From positions 1 to 39,616 of the forward strand of contig JBGPBV010000055.1 of assembly GCA_041481445.1 (NCBI GenBank): a stretch of DNA of 39,616 nucleotides. The letters run 5' to 3'. Every line of letters starts with the position of its first letter. Positions within the stretch are counted from its first letter, which is position 1. Origin of the DNA: AA29 sp041481445 (GTDB lineage Bacteria > Acidobacteriota > Vicinamibacteria > Fen-336). The notes below the pieces were generated by a model. The model did not search any database. It saw only the letters and a list, made by a program, of their open reading frames with translations, and was not told the origin of the DNA. Shown here piece after piece: positions 23,294-31,608 of this stretch. A program made the position numbers and the translations under genes.

Positions 23294-24715
23294 TCAGCGG
23301 CCGCGGAACGTCTCCGCCGACCCCGGCGCCTCGAAGTCGAGGTGGCGGTCGCCGGCCTGGCCTCTCACGCGGTAGCGGGCGCGGAGCTGGAGGAAGTCCA
23401 TCGAGGCGCCGAAGGAGCCGGGCCGCCGGCGGGTGATGACCGCGTCTTCCACGGAGACGTCCATCGACAGGTCCAGGGACGGTCCGCGGCCGCGCACGAC
23501 GATGCGGCGAGGACGGCCGTCGCCGGGATCGTTCGTCTCCACGATCGACACGTCCGCCGCGTAGCCCACGGGACCGCTGGGCCCCAGGACGGCGAGGAAG
23601 CCCGGGATCCGCTCGGGGTCGGCGGCGTCGGCGGGCGGATGCACGCGCCCGTACACGAACGAGAGCCCACCCTGCTGGACCTGTCCCCACTGCCAGGTGA
23701 CGCCCTCCCAGAACCCCCAGTTGTGGTCGTGGTAGCCGGTGCCCTCCATCGCGATCGTCTCCTCGCCGACGTGGAGCGCGCCTCCCAGCGTCCCGGCCAT
23801 GACCGGCACCACGTAGCCGGAGACCCAGCCAAAGGCGCCGCGGATCACGAGCGGAGGAAGCGAGCGGCCGGGGGCGGCCTCGAGGGTCAGCGCACCGGTG
23901 GCGCGCGCGGGCGTCGACACGTCGCCGGACGACCCGGCGTCCATGCGCGGGAGATCGAGGTCCAGGTGATAGCGCAGGCCCTCCAGACGGACGCGGTTCT
24001 TTCCGATGACCAGGTCGGGCGCGCCCGCCTGCACGGCCGCGTCGTCGACCTCGGCCGCCTCTCCGAACGACGTCGTGCGCCCGGCCCGCTCGAGCTGGAG
24101 CCGCACGCCGGCGGGGCGACGGCCGTCCGGCCGGCGCGCCCCGATCATGAACGTCAGGTAGAAGCGCGTCCCGCTCGCCGTCCCGTTGAAGTAGAGCCAC
24201 TCCGCCCAGGAGGCGGCGCGCGCGGGCACGTCGGGCACGGGATGGAACCGGTCCATCCTCCTCAGCACGTCCGCCGGATCCGGGGCCGCCCAGGCCGCGT
24301 CCCCCGGGGCATCCACCCAGGCCGCGACGGGCGCGCTCTCGCGATCGCCGAGCGCGCGCTCCCGGCTCGGCACGCCGCCGGTGGCGACGATGGGGACCGT
24401 CCCCCTCCCGCTTCCCCGCACCAGGAACAGCCGCGCGTGCCCGCGCGGCGAGGCCGCGGCCACGCGCTCGCGCAGCGGGGGCGTGCCGAGGACGCTGGCC
24501 AGGACGTAACGGGCGGAGCCGACGTGCCCGGTGGCGCCCGCCACGATGACGTCGCCGCCCCCGGCCAGGGCGGGCGTGCGCGCCTGCTCCAGGATCACGT
24601 CGCCCACGCCGAGGAGGGTCGCCATCACCGACACCCCCAGGCCGAAGCCAAAGGCGAGCACCGCGCTGCGCACCGGGTGGGCCAGGAGCGAGCGCACGGC
24701 CAGGAGCAGGATCAT
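23294..24715 (-). CDS. attH: AttH/CrtC-like lipocalin-type protein of an ABC system
   Basis: From ATG 24715 (ATGA overlap with the ATPase stop) the product has 473 residues. One N-terminal membrane segment (LAFGFGLGVSVMATLLGVGD) is followed by a large extracytoplasmic region. Two lipocalin-like halves carry the family marks: AEWLYFNGTASGTRFYLTF and TGYHDHNWGFWEGVTWQW, the latter matching AttH and carotenoid 1,2-hydratase (CrtC) proteins. The N-terminal 110 residues, with a membrane helix and a short periplasmic stretch, look like the beginning of a MacB-type permease fused in front; this is unusual for AttH and is noted separately. With the adjacent ATPase and FtsX-type permeases the set resembles AttEFGH. 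Confidence 0.75.
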   Translation of the reverse strand: MILLLAVRSLLAHPVRSAVLAFGFGLGVSVMATLLGVGDVILEQARTPALAGGGDVIVAGATGHVGSARYVLASVLGTPPLRERVAAASPRGHARLFLVRGSGRGTVPIVATGGVPSRERALGDRESAPVAAWVDAPGDAAWAAPDPADVLRRMDRFHPVPDVPARAASWAEWLYFNGTASGTRFYLTFMIGARRPDGRRPAGVRLQLERAGRTTSFGEAAEVDDAAVQAGAPDLVIGKNRVRLEGLRYHLDLDLPRMDAGSSGDVSTPARATGALTLEAAPGRSLPPLVIRGAFGWVSGYVVPVMAGTLGGALHVGEETIAMEGTGYHDHNWGFWEGVTWQWGQVQQGGLSFVYGRVHPPADAADPERIPGFLAVLGPSGPVGYAADVSIVETNDPGDGRPRRIVVRGRGPSLDLSMDVSVEDAVITRRRPGSFGASMDFLQLRARYRVRGQAGDRHLDFEAPGSAETFRGR

Positions 24716-25395
24716 CGCGCCCCGTCCTCGAGCCGCCCGTCGCGCATGGCCAGCCGGCGCGGCGTGCTCCCGGCGATGGCGGGGTCGTGGGTGACCACCA
24801 CCACCGTGGTGCCGTCCGCGTGCACGCGCTCGAAGAGGCCGACGATCTGCTGGCCGGTGGCCTGGTCCAGCTCGCCCGTGGGCTCGTCGGCCAGCAGGAG
24901 GCGCGGCCGGTTGGCCAGGGCGCGCGCGATGGCGACGCGCTGGGCCTCGCCACCGGAGAGCTGGGACGGCCGATGGTGCGCGCGCCGGGCGAGGCCGACG
25001 TAGTCGAGCAGCTCCGCCGTGCGGGCCCGCCGGTCGCCGCGGGCCACGCCCGCCTCCGCCTGGGGCAGCTCGACGTTCTCCGCCGCCGTCAGCATGGGCA
25101 GGAGGAAGAAGCGCTGGAACACGAAGCCGATCTTCGAGAGCCGGATCGCGCTGCGCTGGGCGTCGCCGAGCGTGCCCGCGTCGGTGCCGTCCACGAGGAG
25201 CCGGCCGTCCGTCGGCGTGTCCACGCAGCCGAGGATGTGCAGGAGGGTGGACTTGCCGCAGCCGGAGGGGCCGCAGATGGAGACGAAGTCGCCCTTCTCG
25301 ATGCTCAGGCTCAGGTCGCGCACGGCCACCACCGGCCCCGCGGGCATGGGGAACGACTTGGTGACGGCGCGCGCCTCCACCACGGGCGCGCTCAC
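24712..25395 (-). CDS. attE: ABC transporter ATPase, MacB/LolD type
   Basis: ATP-binding subunit of 227 residues. Walker A GPSGCGKST (42-50), Q-loop FVFQRFFLLP, signature LSGGEAQRV (146-154), Walker B LLLADEP (166-172) and the H-loop VVTHD are all present. The GTG start at 25395 forms a GTGA overlap with the permease stop. The sequence is of the MacB/LolD/AttE group that energises FtsX-fold permeases, which often extrude or pull substrates mechanically across the envelope instead of importing. Sits between permease and AttH-like genes in the same operon. The gene symbol follows the resemblance to AttEFGH and is tentative. Confidence 0.92.
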   Translation of the reverse strand: MSAPVVEARAVTKSFPMPAGPVVAVRDLSLSIEKGDFVSICGPSGCGKSTLLHILGCVDTPTDGRLLVDGTDAGTLGDAQRSAIRLSKIGFVFQRFFLLPMLTAAENVELPQAEAGVARGDRRARTAELLDYVGLARRAHHRPSQLSGGEAQRVAIARALANRPRLLLADEPTGELDQATGQQIVGLFERVHADGTTVVVVTHDPAIAGSTPRRLAMRDGRLEDGAR

Positions 25396-26603
25396 GTGAC
25401 CACCTCGGCGCGCAGGGTGGCCGCAATGGGCAGGCCCGCCACCAGGCGCATGGGATAGAGCGCGGCCAGGACCGCGGTCACCGCGAGCAGCAGGGCGTGG
25501 ATGCCCAGGGCGCGGGGCTCGAAGGCGAAGAAGTGCATGGCGGCGGGGATCTCCGGCATCGCGTGCAGGATCGCCTCCAGCCGGCGGGCGAGGGCGAAGC
25601 CGAGGGGCAGCGAGACCAGCCCCCCGGCCCCGACGAGGATCACGGACTGGGCGAGCACGTCCAGGACGACTCGTCTCCGCGTGAAGCCGAGGGCGCGCAG
25701 GGCGGCGATCTCCGCGAAGCGCTGGTTCACGGAGACGGTCAGGAGGACGGCGATGAGCAGGAAGGCGAAGAACAGGGTGATCGAGCTGAGCACGGTCGAG
25801 ATCTGGCGGAAGTAGGAGAAGCCGATCTGCTGGAAGCGGGCGACCACCTCCTCGTTGCTGAACGGGTGCAGGTCGGGACGGCGGGCGCGGATGGCCTGCA
25901 CCACCGCCATCGCCCCCTGCCCTTCGCGGGAGGCGACCAGGAGCAGGTCCGCCTCGTCGCGGTCGTCGAAGCCGCAGACGCGCCGGAGCGCGGCCGTCCC
26001 GGTGGCGGCGGTCGTCGACCCGGGGTCGTCGAACGGGAAGGTGGCGACCCCGATCACGCGGAAGCGCAGGGGCGGGGCGGACACCGGGTCGCGCGAGCAG
26101 TCCCCCCGCAGCGTCACCTCCGAGCCGGGCCCCAGGCGCCGCCGGGCGGCGAGGTTGCGGTTGACGATCAGCGCGGGCGGGCCCGCTCCTCCCGGATCAC
26201 GGTCCGCGCCCTCGAGCAGGATCCAGGGCCGGCGGCCGGAGTCGACGTCGGCGCCGATCAGGAGGACCTCCAGCCGGCGCCCATCGGTCCCGTCGGCGGT
26301 CGCTCCTCCGAACTCGATGGGGACGACCTCCGCCACCTCGGGCAGGGCGCGGAGGGCGGCCACGGCCGCGGTGCGGCCGGCCAGGCGCGGCCGCGTGATG
26401 AGGGGCACGTCCGCGGCCATGACCCGGACGTCGAACCCCGCGGAGTCGAGCAGGGCGCGGAAGGAGACGAGCAGCCCGCGCGAGAGCAGGAGCATGTCGA
26501 ACAGCAGGGCGCCGACGGCGGCCACGCCCAGGACGCCCAGCGTCGCGCGGCCGGGCTGGCGGACCAGGCTGCGTCCGGCGAAGGCCCACACCTTCGGGCT
26601 CAC
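25392..26603 (-). CDS. FtsX-type ABC permease
   Basis: The start is GTG 26603, in a GTGA overlap with the preceding stop; residues further upstream are shadow. The 403-residue product has the MacB topology: helix one (GVLGVAAVGALLFDMLL), a large periplasmic region (about 55-265) containing two cysteines (GDCSRD, RRVCGF), then three helices (VLSSITLFFAFLLIAVLL, VILVGAGGLVSLPLGFAL, ALLLAVTAVLAALYP) with the FtsX coupling sequence AALRALGFTRRRV between the second and third. It pairs with the ATPase at 25395 and the second permease at 26600. Substrate unknown. Confidence 0.88.
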   Translation of the reverse strand: MSPKVWAFAGRSLVRQPGRATLGVLGVAAVGALLFDMLLLSRGLLVSFRALLDSAGFDVRVMAADVPLITRPRLAGRTAAVAALRALPEVAEVVPIEFGGATADGTDGRRLEVLLIGADVDSGRRPWILLEGADRDPGGAGPPALIVNRNLAARRRLGPGSEVTLRGDCSRDPVSAPPLRFRVIGVATFPFDDPGSTTAATGTAALRRVCGFDDRDEADLLLVASREGQGAMAVVQAIRARRPDLHPFSNEEVVARFQQIGFSYFRQISTVLSSITLFFAFLLIAVLLTVSVNQRFAEIAALRALGFTRRRVVLDVLAQSVILVGAGGLVSLPLGFALARRLEAILHAMPEIPAAMHFFAFEPRALGIHALLLAVTAVLAALYPMRLVAGLPIAATLRAEVVT

Positions 26604-27424
26604 CGGCGCGCCAGGGAGAGGGCCCCGCGACGGAGGAGGCTCCAGGAGGCGGCCACGCTGGCCACGATGCCCAGGGGGACGGCCACCGCCACCGCCCGCG
26701 CCGCGATGGCGGGAGTGACGCGCACGAACACGAGCGCGGTGTCGTACTTCCACTGGAAGAACCGATTGAAGCCGCCCTCCAGGGCCACGGCCAGGACCAC
26801 GCCGAAGACCGCCCCCGCCAGCGCGATGACCAGGCCTTCCGCGAGCACCTGGATGAAGATGCGGCGGCGGCGCAGGCCGATCAGCCGGAGGATGGCCACC
26901 GTCTCCCGCCGCTCGTCCACCAGCATGACCATGAGCGCGAGCAGGAAGATCGAGCTCGCGATCACCGTCACCGTGGCGATGGCGAGGTGGAAGCGGTCGA
27001 GGACGACGAACGTCACCTCGCGCGGGTCGCCCTTGGCCGTCTCGCGGAGGGCCAGGCCGGGCACGCGCGCGGCGAGCTCCCGCGTGAAGGCGGCGGCGTC
27101 CTTCGGGTCCCGGAGCTTGACGTTGATGGACTCCACGGACTCGGCGGACGCGGGATCGGCGGGATCGGCGGTCAGCCCCACGAGGTCGGGCAGGTGCAAA
27201 CGCGCCTCGAGCGCGACCGCCCCCAGGCGGGCGGGGTCGGGTACCGGCTCGTAGACGCCCGCGATCCGGAAGGGCCGCGGGCTGGTCCCCCGCGGGTCGC
27301 TGGAGAGCGCGACCACGTCGCCGACGGCGAGATGCTCCGCCGCCAGCAATTGACGCGAGACGAGGATCGCGGGGGCCTCGGCGGTCCCGGCGGCGAGGAG
27401 GAGAACGGCGATCAGCGGGGTCAA
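26600..27424 (-). CDS. FtsX-type ABC permease, short N-terminus
   Basis: This second permease has 274 residues from TTG 27424, with AGGT close upstream. It has the periplasmic part and the three C-terminal helices (ATVTVIASSIFLLALMVML; VLAEGLVIALAGAVFGVVLA; AAVAVPLGIVASVAAS) with RLIGLRRRRIFIQ as coupling helix. The first membrane helix of a normal FtsX permease, and about 50-100 residues around it, are replaced by what looks like a cleavable signal peptide (PLIAVLLLAAGTAEA). It may be a genuine half-length type, or 5' decay. I saw no better upstream start within 27425-27496. First gene of the six-gene operon. Confidence 0.78.
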   Translation of the reverse strand: MTPLIAVLLLAAGTAEAPAILVSRQLLAAEHLAVGDVVALSSDPRGTSPRPFRIAGVYEPVPDPARLGAVALEARLHLPDLVGLTADPADPASAESVESINVKLRDPKDAAAFTRELAARVPGLALRETAKGDPREVTFVVLDRFHLAIATVTVIASSIFLLALMVMLVDERRETVAILRLIGLRRRRIFIQVLAEGLVIALAGAVFGVVLAVALEGGFNRFFQWKYDTALVFVRVTPAIAARAVAVAVPLGIVASVAASWSLLRRGALSLARR

Positions 27425-27496
27425 GCGACCTATGTTAGCCGTGGCGTGCGGTCTTCACCTCCCGGCGCCAGATCCGTGATACTCCAGGACCCCACG

Positions 27497-29245
27497 ATGC
27501 GGACTCCCCATCGTCTCCGCGCGGCCGCCGCGGGCCTGCTCGCCGTGTGGGCCGCCCCGACCGCCGCCGCCGCCCCACGGGCGCGCCCCGCCGACCTCGC
27601 GGTGGTGAACGCGAAGGTCCTGACCGTGGACGCGCGCTTCCGCGTCGCCCAGGCGGTCGCGATCCGCGACGGGCTCTTCGTCCGCGTGGGGACCGACGAC
27701 GAGGTCCGCGCCCTCGTGGGCAAGGCGACGCGCCTGATCGACGCCGGCGGCAAGACGGTCATCCCCGGGCTCATCGACGCCCACGTGCACGCGCTCGGCG
27801 TGGCGGAGGCGGAGGCCCGCAGCCGCTTCCGCGACCTCCGCTCGATCGAGGAGATCCAGTCGTGGGTGCGGGAGAAGACCTCCGGCCTCGCCGACGGGCA
27901 GTGGGTGTGGACACCCCGGGTCTTCCCCACCCGCCTCGCCGAGAGACGTCTGCCGACGCGCGCGGAGCTGGACGCGGCCGCCCCGCGACATCCGGTCGTG
28001 GTGGACGCGGCCTACGCGTTCGTGGTGAACACGGCGGCCCTGGCCGCGGCCGGCATCGGCCCCGACTCTCCCGCCCCTCCGGGCGGCGCGATCGTCAGGG
28101 ACGCCGAAGGACGGCCGACCGGTCTTCTCCGCAACGTGGGCGCGCTGCTCGACAAGTACCAGCCGGCCGGACGGCCGGACCGGCTGCTGGGCGCGCTGGA
28201 GGACGTCCATCGGCACTACAACCAGACGGGCATCACGAGCGTCATCGAGCGCAGCGCCGACCTCGCCGGCTATCGCGCCTACGAGCAGCTCCGGGCCCAG
28301 GGGCGCGACCACGTGCGCGCCACGGTGACGCTGCGCGTGGACTCCGACGGGACGGAGGAAGGGACGGAGAGGTTCCTCGGCGCTCTCCCGCTCCGTTTCG
28401 GGGACGGCGACGACCGGCTGCGCGTCGGCCCCCTCAAGCTCTTCGCGGACGGAGGCATCCTCGCCGGGACCGCGTACATGCGCGAGCCGTACGGGCCCGC
28501 GGCGGCCTCCCTCTACGGCGTGACCGATCCGGCCTACCGGGGAATGCTGACCCTCTCCCCCGACAAGATCCGCAACCTCGTCCGCGCGGGGAATCGGAGG
28601 GGATGGCAGATGTGCGCGCACGTGACCGGCGACGCGGGCGTGGATGCCGTCCTCGACGCCTTCGAAGCGGCGAGCGCCGATCGGTCCATCCGCGACCGCC
28701 GCTTCACGCTGATCCACGCCTACTTCCCCAATGCCGAGGCCGCGCGCCGCGCCGCCCTTCTCGGCGTGGCCGTCGACACGCAGCCCGCCTGGTACTACAA
28801 GGACGCGGACGCGCTCCTGCCCGCCCTGGGCGAGGCCCGGCTGCGGCCGTTCATCGGCCTGGCGGAATGGCTCCGCGCGGGCGTCAAGGTCGTGCTCGAC
28901 ACCGACCACATGTTCGGCCTGGACCCCGACGCCTCCCTCAACCCCTACGACCCGTTCCTCACGATGTCGGTCGCGGTCACGCGCCGCACGCAGGAGGGCC
29001 GTGTCATTGGTCCCGAGCAGGCCGTCTCCCGCGAGGACGCCCTGCGGATGATGACCTCGAACGCGGCCTGGCTCAGCTTCGAGGAGGGCCGGAAGGGCTC
29101 GATCGAGGCGGGCAAGCTCGGCGACCTCGTCGTGCTCTCGGACGATTACCTCGCCTGCCCGCCGGAGCGGATCAAGGACATCCACGCCGTGGTGACCGTG
29201 CTCGGCGGGCGGGTCGTCTACGACGCGGCCGCGCCCAACCGCTGA
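27497..29245 (+). CDS. Amidohydrolase family protein (YtcJ-like), exported
   Basis: ATG 27497 has CAGGA eight bases upstream and gives a 582-residue product with signal peptide (RAAAAGLLAVWAAPTAAAA); the frame open back to 26987 is a shadow. The enzyme has the composite urease/amidohydrolase fold: GLIDAHVHALG (H96, H98), PLKLFADGG with a likely bridging Lys, MCAHVTGDAG, LIHAYF and VVLDTDHMFG for the remaining metal ligands. YtcJ-type relatives (N-substituted formamide deformylase-like) act on amides; the substrate is not predictable. The gene is divergent from the ABC operon and convergent with the MOSC gene. Confidence 0.85.
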   Translation: MRTPHRLRAAAAGLLAVWAAPTAAAAPRARPADLAVVNAKVLTVDARFRVAQAVAIRDGLFVRVGTDDEVRALVGKATRLIDAGGKTVIPGLIDAHVHALGVAEAEARSRFRDLRSIEEIQSWVREKTSGLADGQWVWTPRVFPTRLAERRLPTRAELDAAAPRHPVVVDAAYAFVVNTAALAAAGIGPDSPAPPGGAIVRDAEGRPTGLLRNVGALLDKYQPAGRPDRLLGALEDVHRHYNQTGITSVIERSADLAGYRAYEQLRAQGRDHVRATVTLRVDSDGTEEGTERFLGALPLRFGDGDDRLRVGPLKLFADGGILAGTAYMREPYGPAAASLYGVTDPAYRGMLTLSPDKIRNLVRAGNRRGWQMCAHVTGDAGVDAVLDAFEAASADRSIRDRRFTLIHAYFPNAEAARRAALLGVAVDTQPAWYYKDADALLPALGEARLRPFIGLAEWLRAGVKVVLDTDHMFGLDPDASLNPYDPFLTMSVAVTRRTQEGRVIGPEQAVSREDALRMMTSNAAWLSFEEGRKGSIEAGKLGDLVVLSDDYLACPPERIKDIHAVVTVLGGRVVYDAAAPNR

Positions 29246-29312
29246 TCGTCCGCGCCCACGTCTCGAGCGAGACGCCGCAGAGGTGGACGCGGCGAGAGGC
29301 GCTCGCGGGCGT

Positions 29313-30020
29313 CTAGTCCGTCAGCTTCTTGAGACGGGAGCGCCGCTCCAGCCAGCGCCGCCAGTTGTCCGCGAGCAGCGGGCAGGCGGCGAGCCGGCGC
29401 TCCTCCTCGGGGTCGCGCTCGCGTACCGCTGGATAGATGACCGCGTTCACGCGCGCGATCGTCCATTCCGGCCAGGGCCTTTCCCCGAGCCGGAACGGTC
29501 CCGGCTCCACCCGCGCCTCCTCGATGACGCGCAGGTACCATCCGGTGCGGCCGGTCTCGACCACGCGCGCGGGGAGGTCTTCGTGCTTCCAACGCCGGGC
29601 GAGCTTCCAGCAGGGCCCGCGCGGCTGCGAGACCTGGACGCGTCCTTTCCCCAGCGTCCACAGGTCGCCGATGCACACGTCGGCCTCCGTGCATCCGGTC
29701 ACGGTCAGGTTCTCGCCGAACGCGCCGGGCGGGACTTCGGCCACGCCGAGCTCGGCCCGCCAGGCCTCGTAGTGGTCGGCGCTGTAGACGAGCACGGCCT
29801 TGTCCGGACCGCCGTGGACCTGGAGGTCGGCCTGCCCATCGCCTTCGAGGTTGTCGCGCCGCAGCCAGACCGGACCTGCGACCGGTTCCTTGAAGAAGCC
29901 GGTACGCCACTCGCTGGGGCCGCCACCGGTCGTGTCCCCGGTGTCGTAGGTGCGCGGGAGGCCGACCTGGATGGAGACGACGCGCGCGTTCAAGGGGCCT
30001 CTCGAGTCGGGATTGTGCAA
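29313..30020 (-). CDS. MOSC domain protein (YiiM-like)
   Basis: The 235-residue protein has the MOSC marks in order: VVSIQVGLPRTY, QVHGGPDKAVLVYS, the FGENLTV (102-108) region, GDLWTLG, and the conserved Cys in SQPRGPCWKLARR (C137) that, in this fold, binds molybdenum cofactor sulfur or transfers sulfane sulfur. YiiM-type relatives reduce N-hydroxylated bases such as 6-N-hydroxylaminopurine with molybdenum. Length is slightly above YiiM because of a short N-terminal leader; V14 (29981) could be an alternative start. A peculiar repeat cluster lies 21-70 bases upstream of the start. Confidence 0.87.
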   Translation of the reverse strand: MHNPDSRGPLNARVVSIQVGLPRTYDTGDTTGGGPSEWRTGFFKEPVAGPVWLRRDNLEGDGQADLQVHGGPDKAVLVYSADHYEAWRAELGVAEVPPGAFGENLTVTGCTEADVCIGDLWTLGKGRVQVSQPRGPCWKLARRWKHEDLPARVVETGRTGWYLRVIEEARVEPGPFRLGERPWPEWTIARVNAVIYPAVRERDPEEERRLAACPLLADNWRRWLERRSRLKKLTD

Positions 30021-30440
30021 CAGCCGCGTGCGCTCGGCACTTGGGGCGCCGATCGATTGGGGCGCCGATCGGCATCCGGGCGATCGGCGCTCGCGCGCTC
30101 ATGGTCTGGGGCATGTCGGGGGAGGGTTGGCCTGACCCGTGATCCGCGGCCGCGAGCTCCGATTCGTCCCGCGACGGATAGCGCTCGCGCGATCGGCCGA
30201 GGAAGGTCGTGCGCAAAGCATATTTTCGAGCGCCCCGAGTTGCGGACCTCACCTCTCGCGTTGTCGGGGCCGGTGCCGTAAGCCCGCTCGCTCGTCACGC
30301 CATCTCGGCGGCTCGTCCGCCTCGTACAAACGACGAACGCAGGCTACGGTGTCGTGCTCTCATCGGATCGATGATCGTCGCTCCTGGGCCGTTCTCGAGG
30401 ATGGCCGGGAACGCGAAAAACACCGTGATAAACCAGGCGC
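30021..30440. other. 420-bp gene-free region between MOSC and HNH genes
   Basis: No open frame here reads like protein. The only structure I see is the repeat cluster at 30041-30090 (separate entry). The two neighbouring genes are divergent, so both promoters should lie here, but I cannot point to convincing -35/-10 pairs. An AGG close to the HNH start at 30441 is the only ribosome-binding-like signal near it. Confidence 0.4.
30041..30090. repeat. Tandem 15-bp direct repeat plus 10-bp inverted repeat
   Basis: TTGGGGCGCCGATCG occurs twice, at 30041-30055 and 30057-30071, one base apart. The second copy's GCGCCGATCG (30062-30071) is followed after nine bases by its exact inverted complement CGATCGGCGC (30081-30090). 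Thus three copies of one 10-bp word stand in direct and inverted order, 21-70 bases before the MOSC start codon. This fits an operator for a dimeric regulator, or a hairpin. Confidence 0.6.
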
Positions 30441-31547
30441 ATGAAGAACACGAACCTCATCGCCAACCCAATCGCCCTTCCAGACGACGATCTCCTCGCT
30501 CGCCTGAGCACGCTCGCGGGCAAGGAGCGCGAGGCGGTCGTCGAGCTGGTCGCCCACCTGGCTGCGCTCGACACTCGTCCGTCCGTTTACGCCGCCCAGG
30601 GCTACGGCTCGCTCTTTGCCTACTGTACGCAGGCTCTTCGGTTCTCCGAAGACGCCGCCTGCAACAGGATTGAGGCAGCCCGAGCCTGCCGGCGCTTCCC
30701 GGCGATCCTCGACATGCTGGCCGCCGGCGAAATGACGCTGACGTCCGTGCGGCTCCTGTCACGACATCTCACGCCTGAGAACCACGTGGCCGTCCTCGAG
30801 AAAGCAGTGGGGCGCAGCAACCGTGAGATCGAGGTCCTCATGGCGCATCTTTGGCCACGGCCCGATGTGCCGAGCTCTGTCCGCAAGGTCCCGGCCCCGC
30901 TGTCGTCGGGGCCCGTACTCGCCCCGGAGGCCGGCGAGGTCGCTTCCAAGCCGGCCTCCCCGACCGCACCTCCTGTGCCGTTGACACCATCTCCCCGTCC
31001 GATCGTCCAGCCCACCGCTCCCGAGCGCTATCGCGTTCAGTTCACGATTCGGCAGGCGACTCACGAGAAGCTCCGGCGGGTCCAGGCCCTCCTTCGCCGC
31101 GAGGTTCCCAGCGGCGATCCCGCCGCGATCTTCGACCGCGCTCTCACGCTGCTTCTCGAGCAGGTCGAGAACAAGAAGCCGGGTCTGACCATGAAGACGC
31201 GTCCTCCTATCCGTCCCGGAACGGATTCGGAGATCCGGACGCCCGTCGTCCGCTCGCGGCACGTGTCGCGGCCGGTCAAGCGAGCGGTGTGGCGGCGCGA
31301 CGGAGGACGGTGCACTTTCAGCTCTGCCGATGGACGAAGGTGCACCGAGACGGCTTTCCTGGAGTTCCACCACGTCCTGGCCTACGCCAAGGATGGTCCC
31401 GCCACCGTCGAGAACATCTGCCTTCGCTGCCGGCGCCACAACCAATACGAGTCCGAGCTGATCTTCGGACCCAGAGGAAGCTCGATGTGTCCAAGCCACT
31501 CAGCCGTCGTAATCCAGGCCGGACACGGGCAATCCGACCGAACGTAA
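30441..31547 (+). CDS. HNH endonuclease domain protein (divergent paralogue)
   Basis: A 368-residue homologue of the protein at 19605-20753 with the same order: a helical N-terminus (LARLSTLAGKEREAVVELVA, YGSLFAYCTQALRFSEDAA, LTSVRLLSRHLTPENH), a Pro-rich linker, RYRVQFTIRQATHEKLRR, then an HNH core with RDGGRCTF, TAFLEFHHVLAY, TVENICLRCRRHNQYES. All catalytic-type positions are kept. The C-terminal 20 residues differ. Base composition is visibly less GC-rich than neighbouring genes. The upstream side is a 420-bp gene-free region, and the downstream gene is 60 bp away and convergent. Function unknown. Confidence 0.8.
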   Translation: MKNTNLIANPIALPDDDLLARLSTLAGKEREAVVELVAHLAALDTRPSVYAAQGYGSLFAYCTQALRFSEDAACNRIEAARACRRFPAILDMLAAGEMTLTSVRLLSRHLTPENHVAVLEKAVGRSNREIEVLMAHLWPRPDVPSSVRKVPAPLSSGPVLAPEAGEVASKPASPTAPPVPLTPSPRPIVQPTAPERYRVQFTIRQATHEKLRRVQALLRREVPSGDPAAIFDRALTLLLEQVENKKPGLTMKTRPPIRPGTDSEIRTPVVRSRHVSRPVKRAVWRRDGGRCTFSSADGRRCTETAFLEFHHVLAYAKDGPATVENICLRCRRHNQYESELIFGPRGSSMCPSHSAVVIQAGHGQSDRT

Positions 31548-31608
31548 GGCGGGCGGCGGCGCGACGGACTCCATCCGGAGGAGCTTCCGACGCTAAGACG
31601 CTACGACC

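Noticed and set aside
21939..24953. 1004-residue protein ending in the four-helix membrane protein
   Set aside because: The first 570 residues are a shadow of the ABC and AttH-like genes; the real start is ATG 23246.
23294..25426. 710-residue fusion of ABC ATPase frame with the AttH-like protein
   Set aside because: The part above 24715 reads the ATPase gene in a wrong frame; the ATGA overlap marks the true start.
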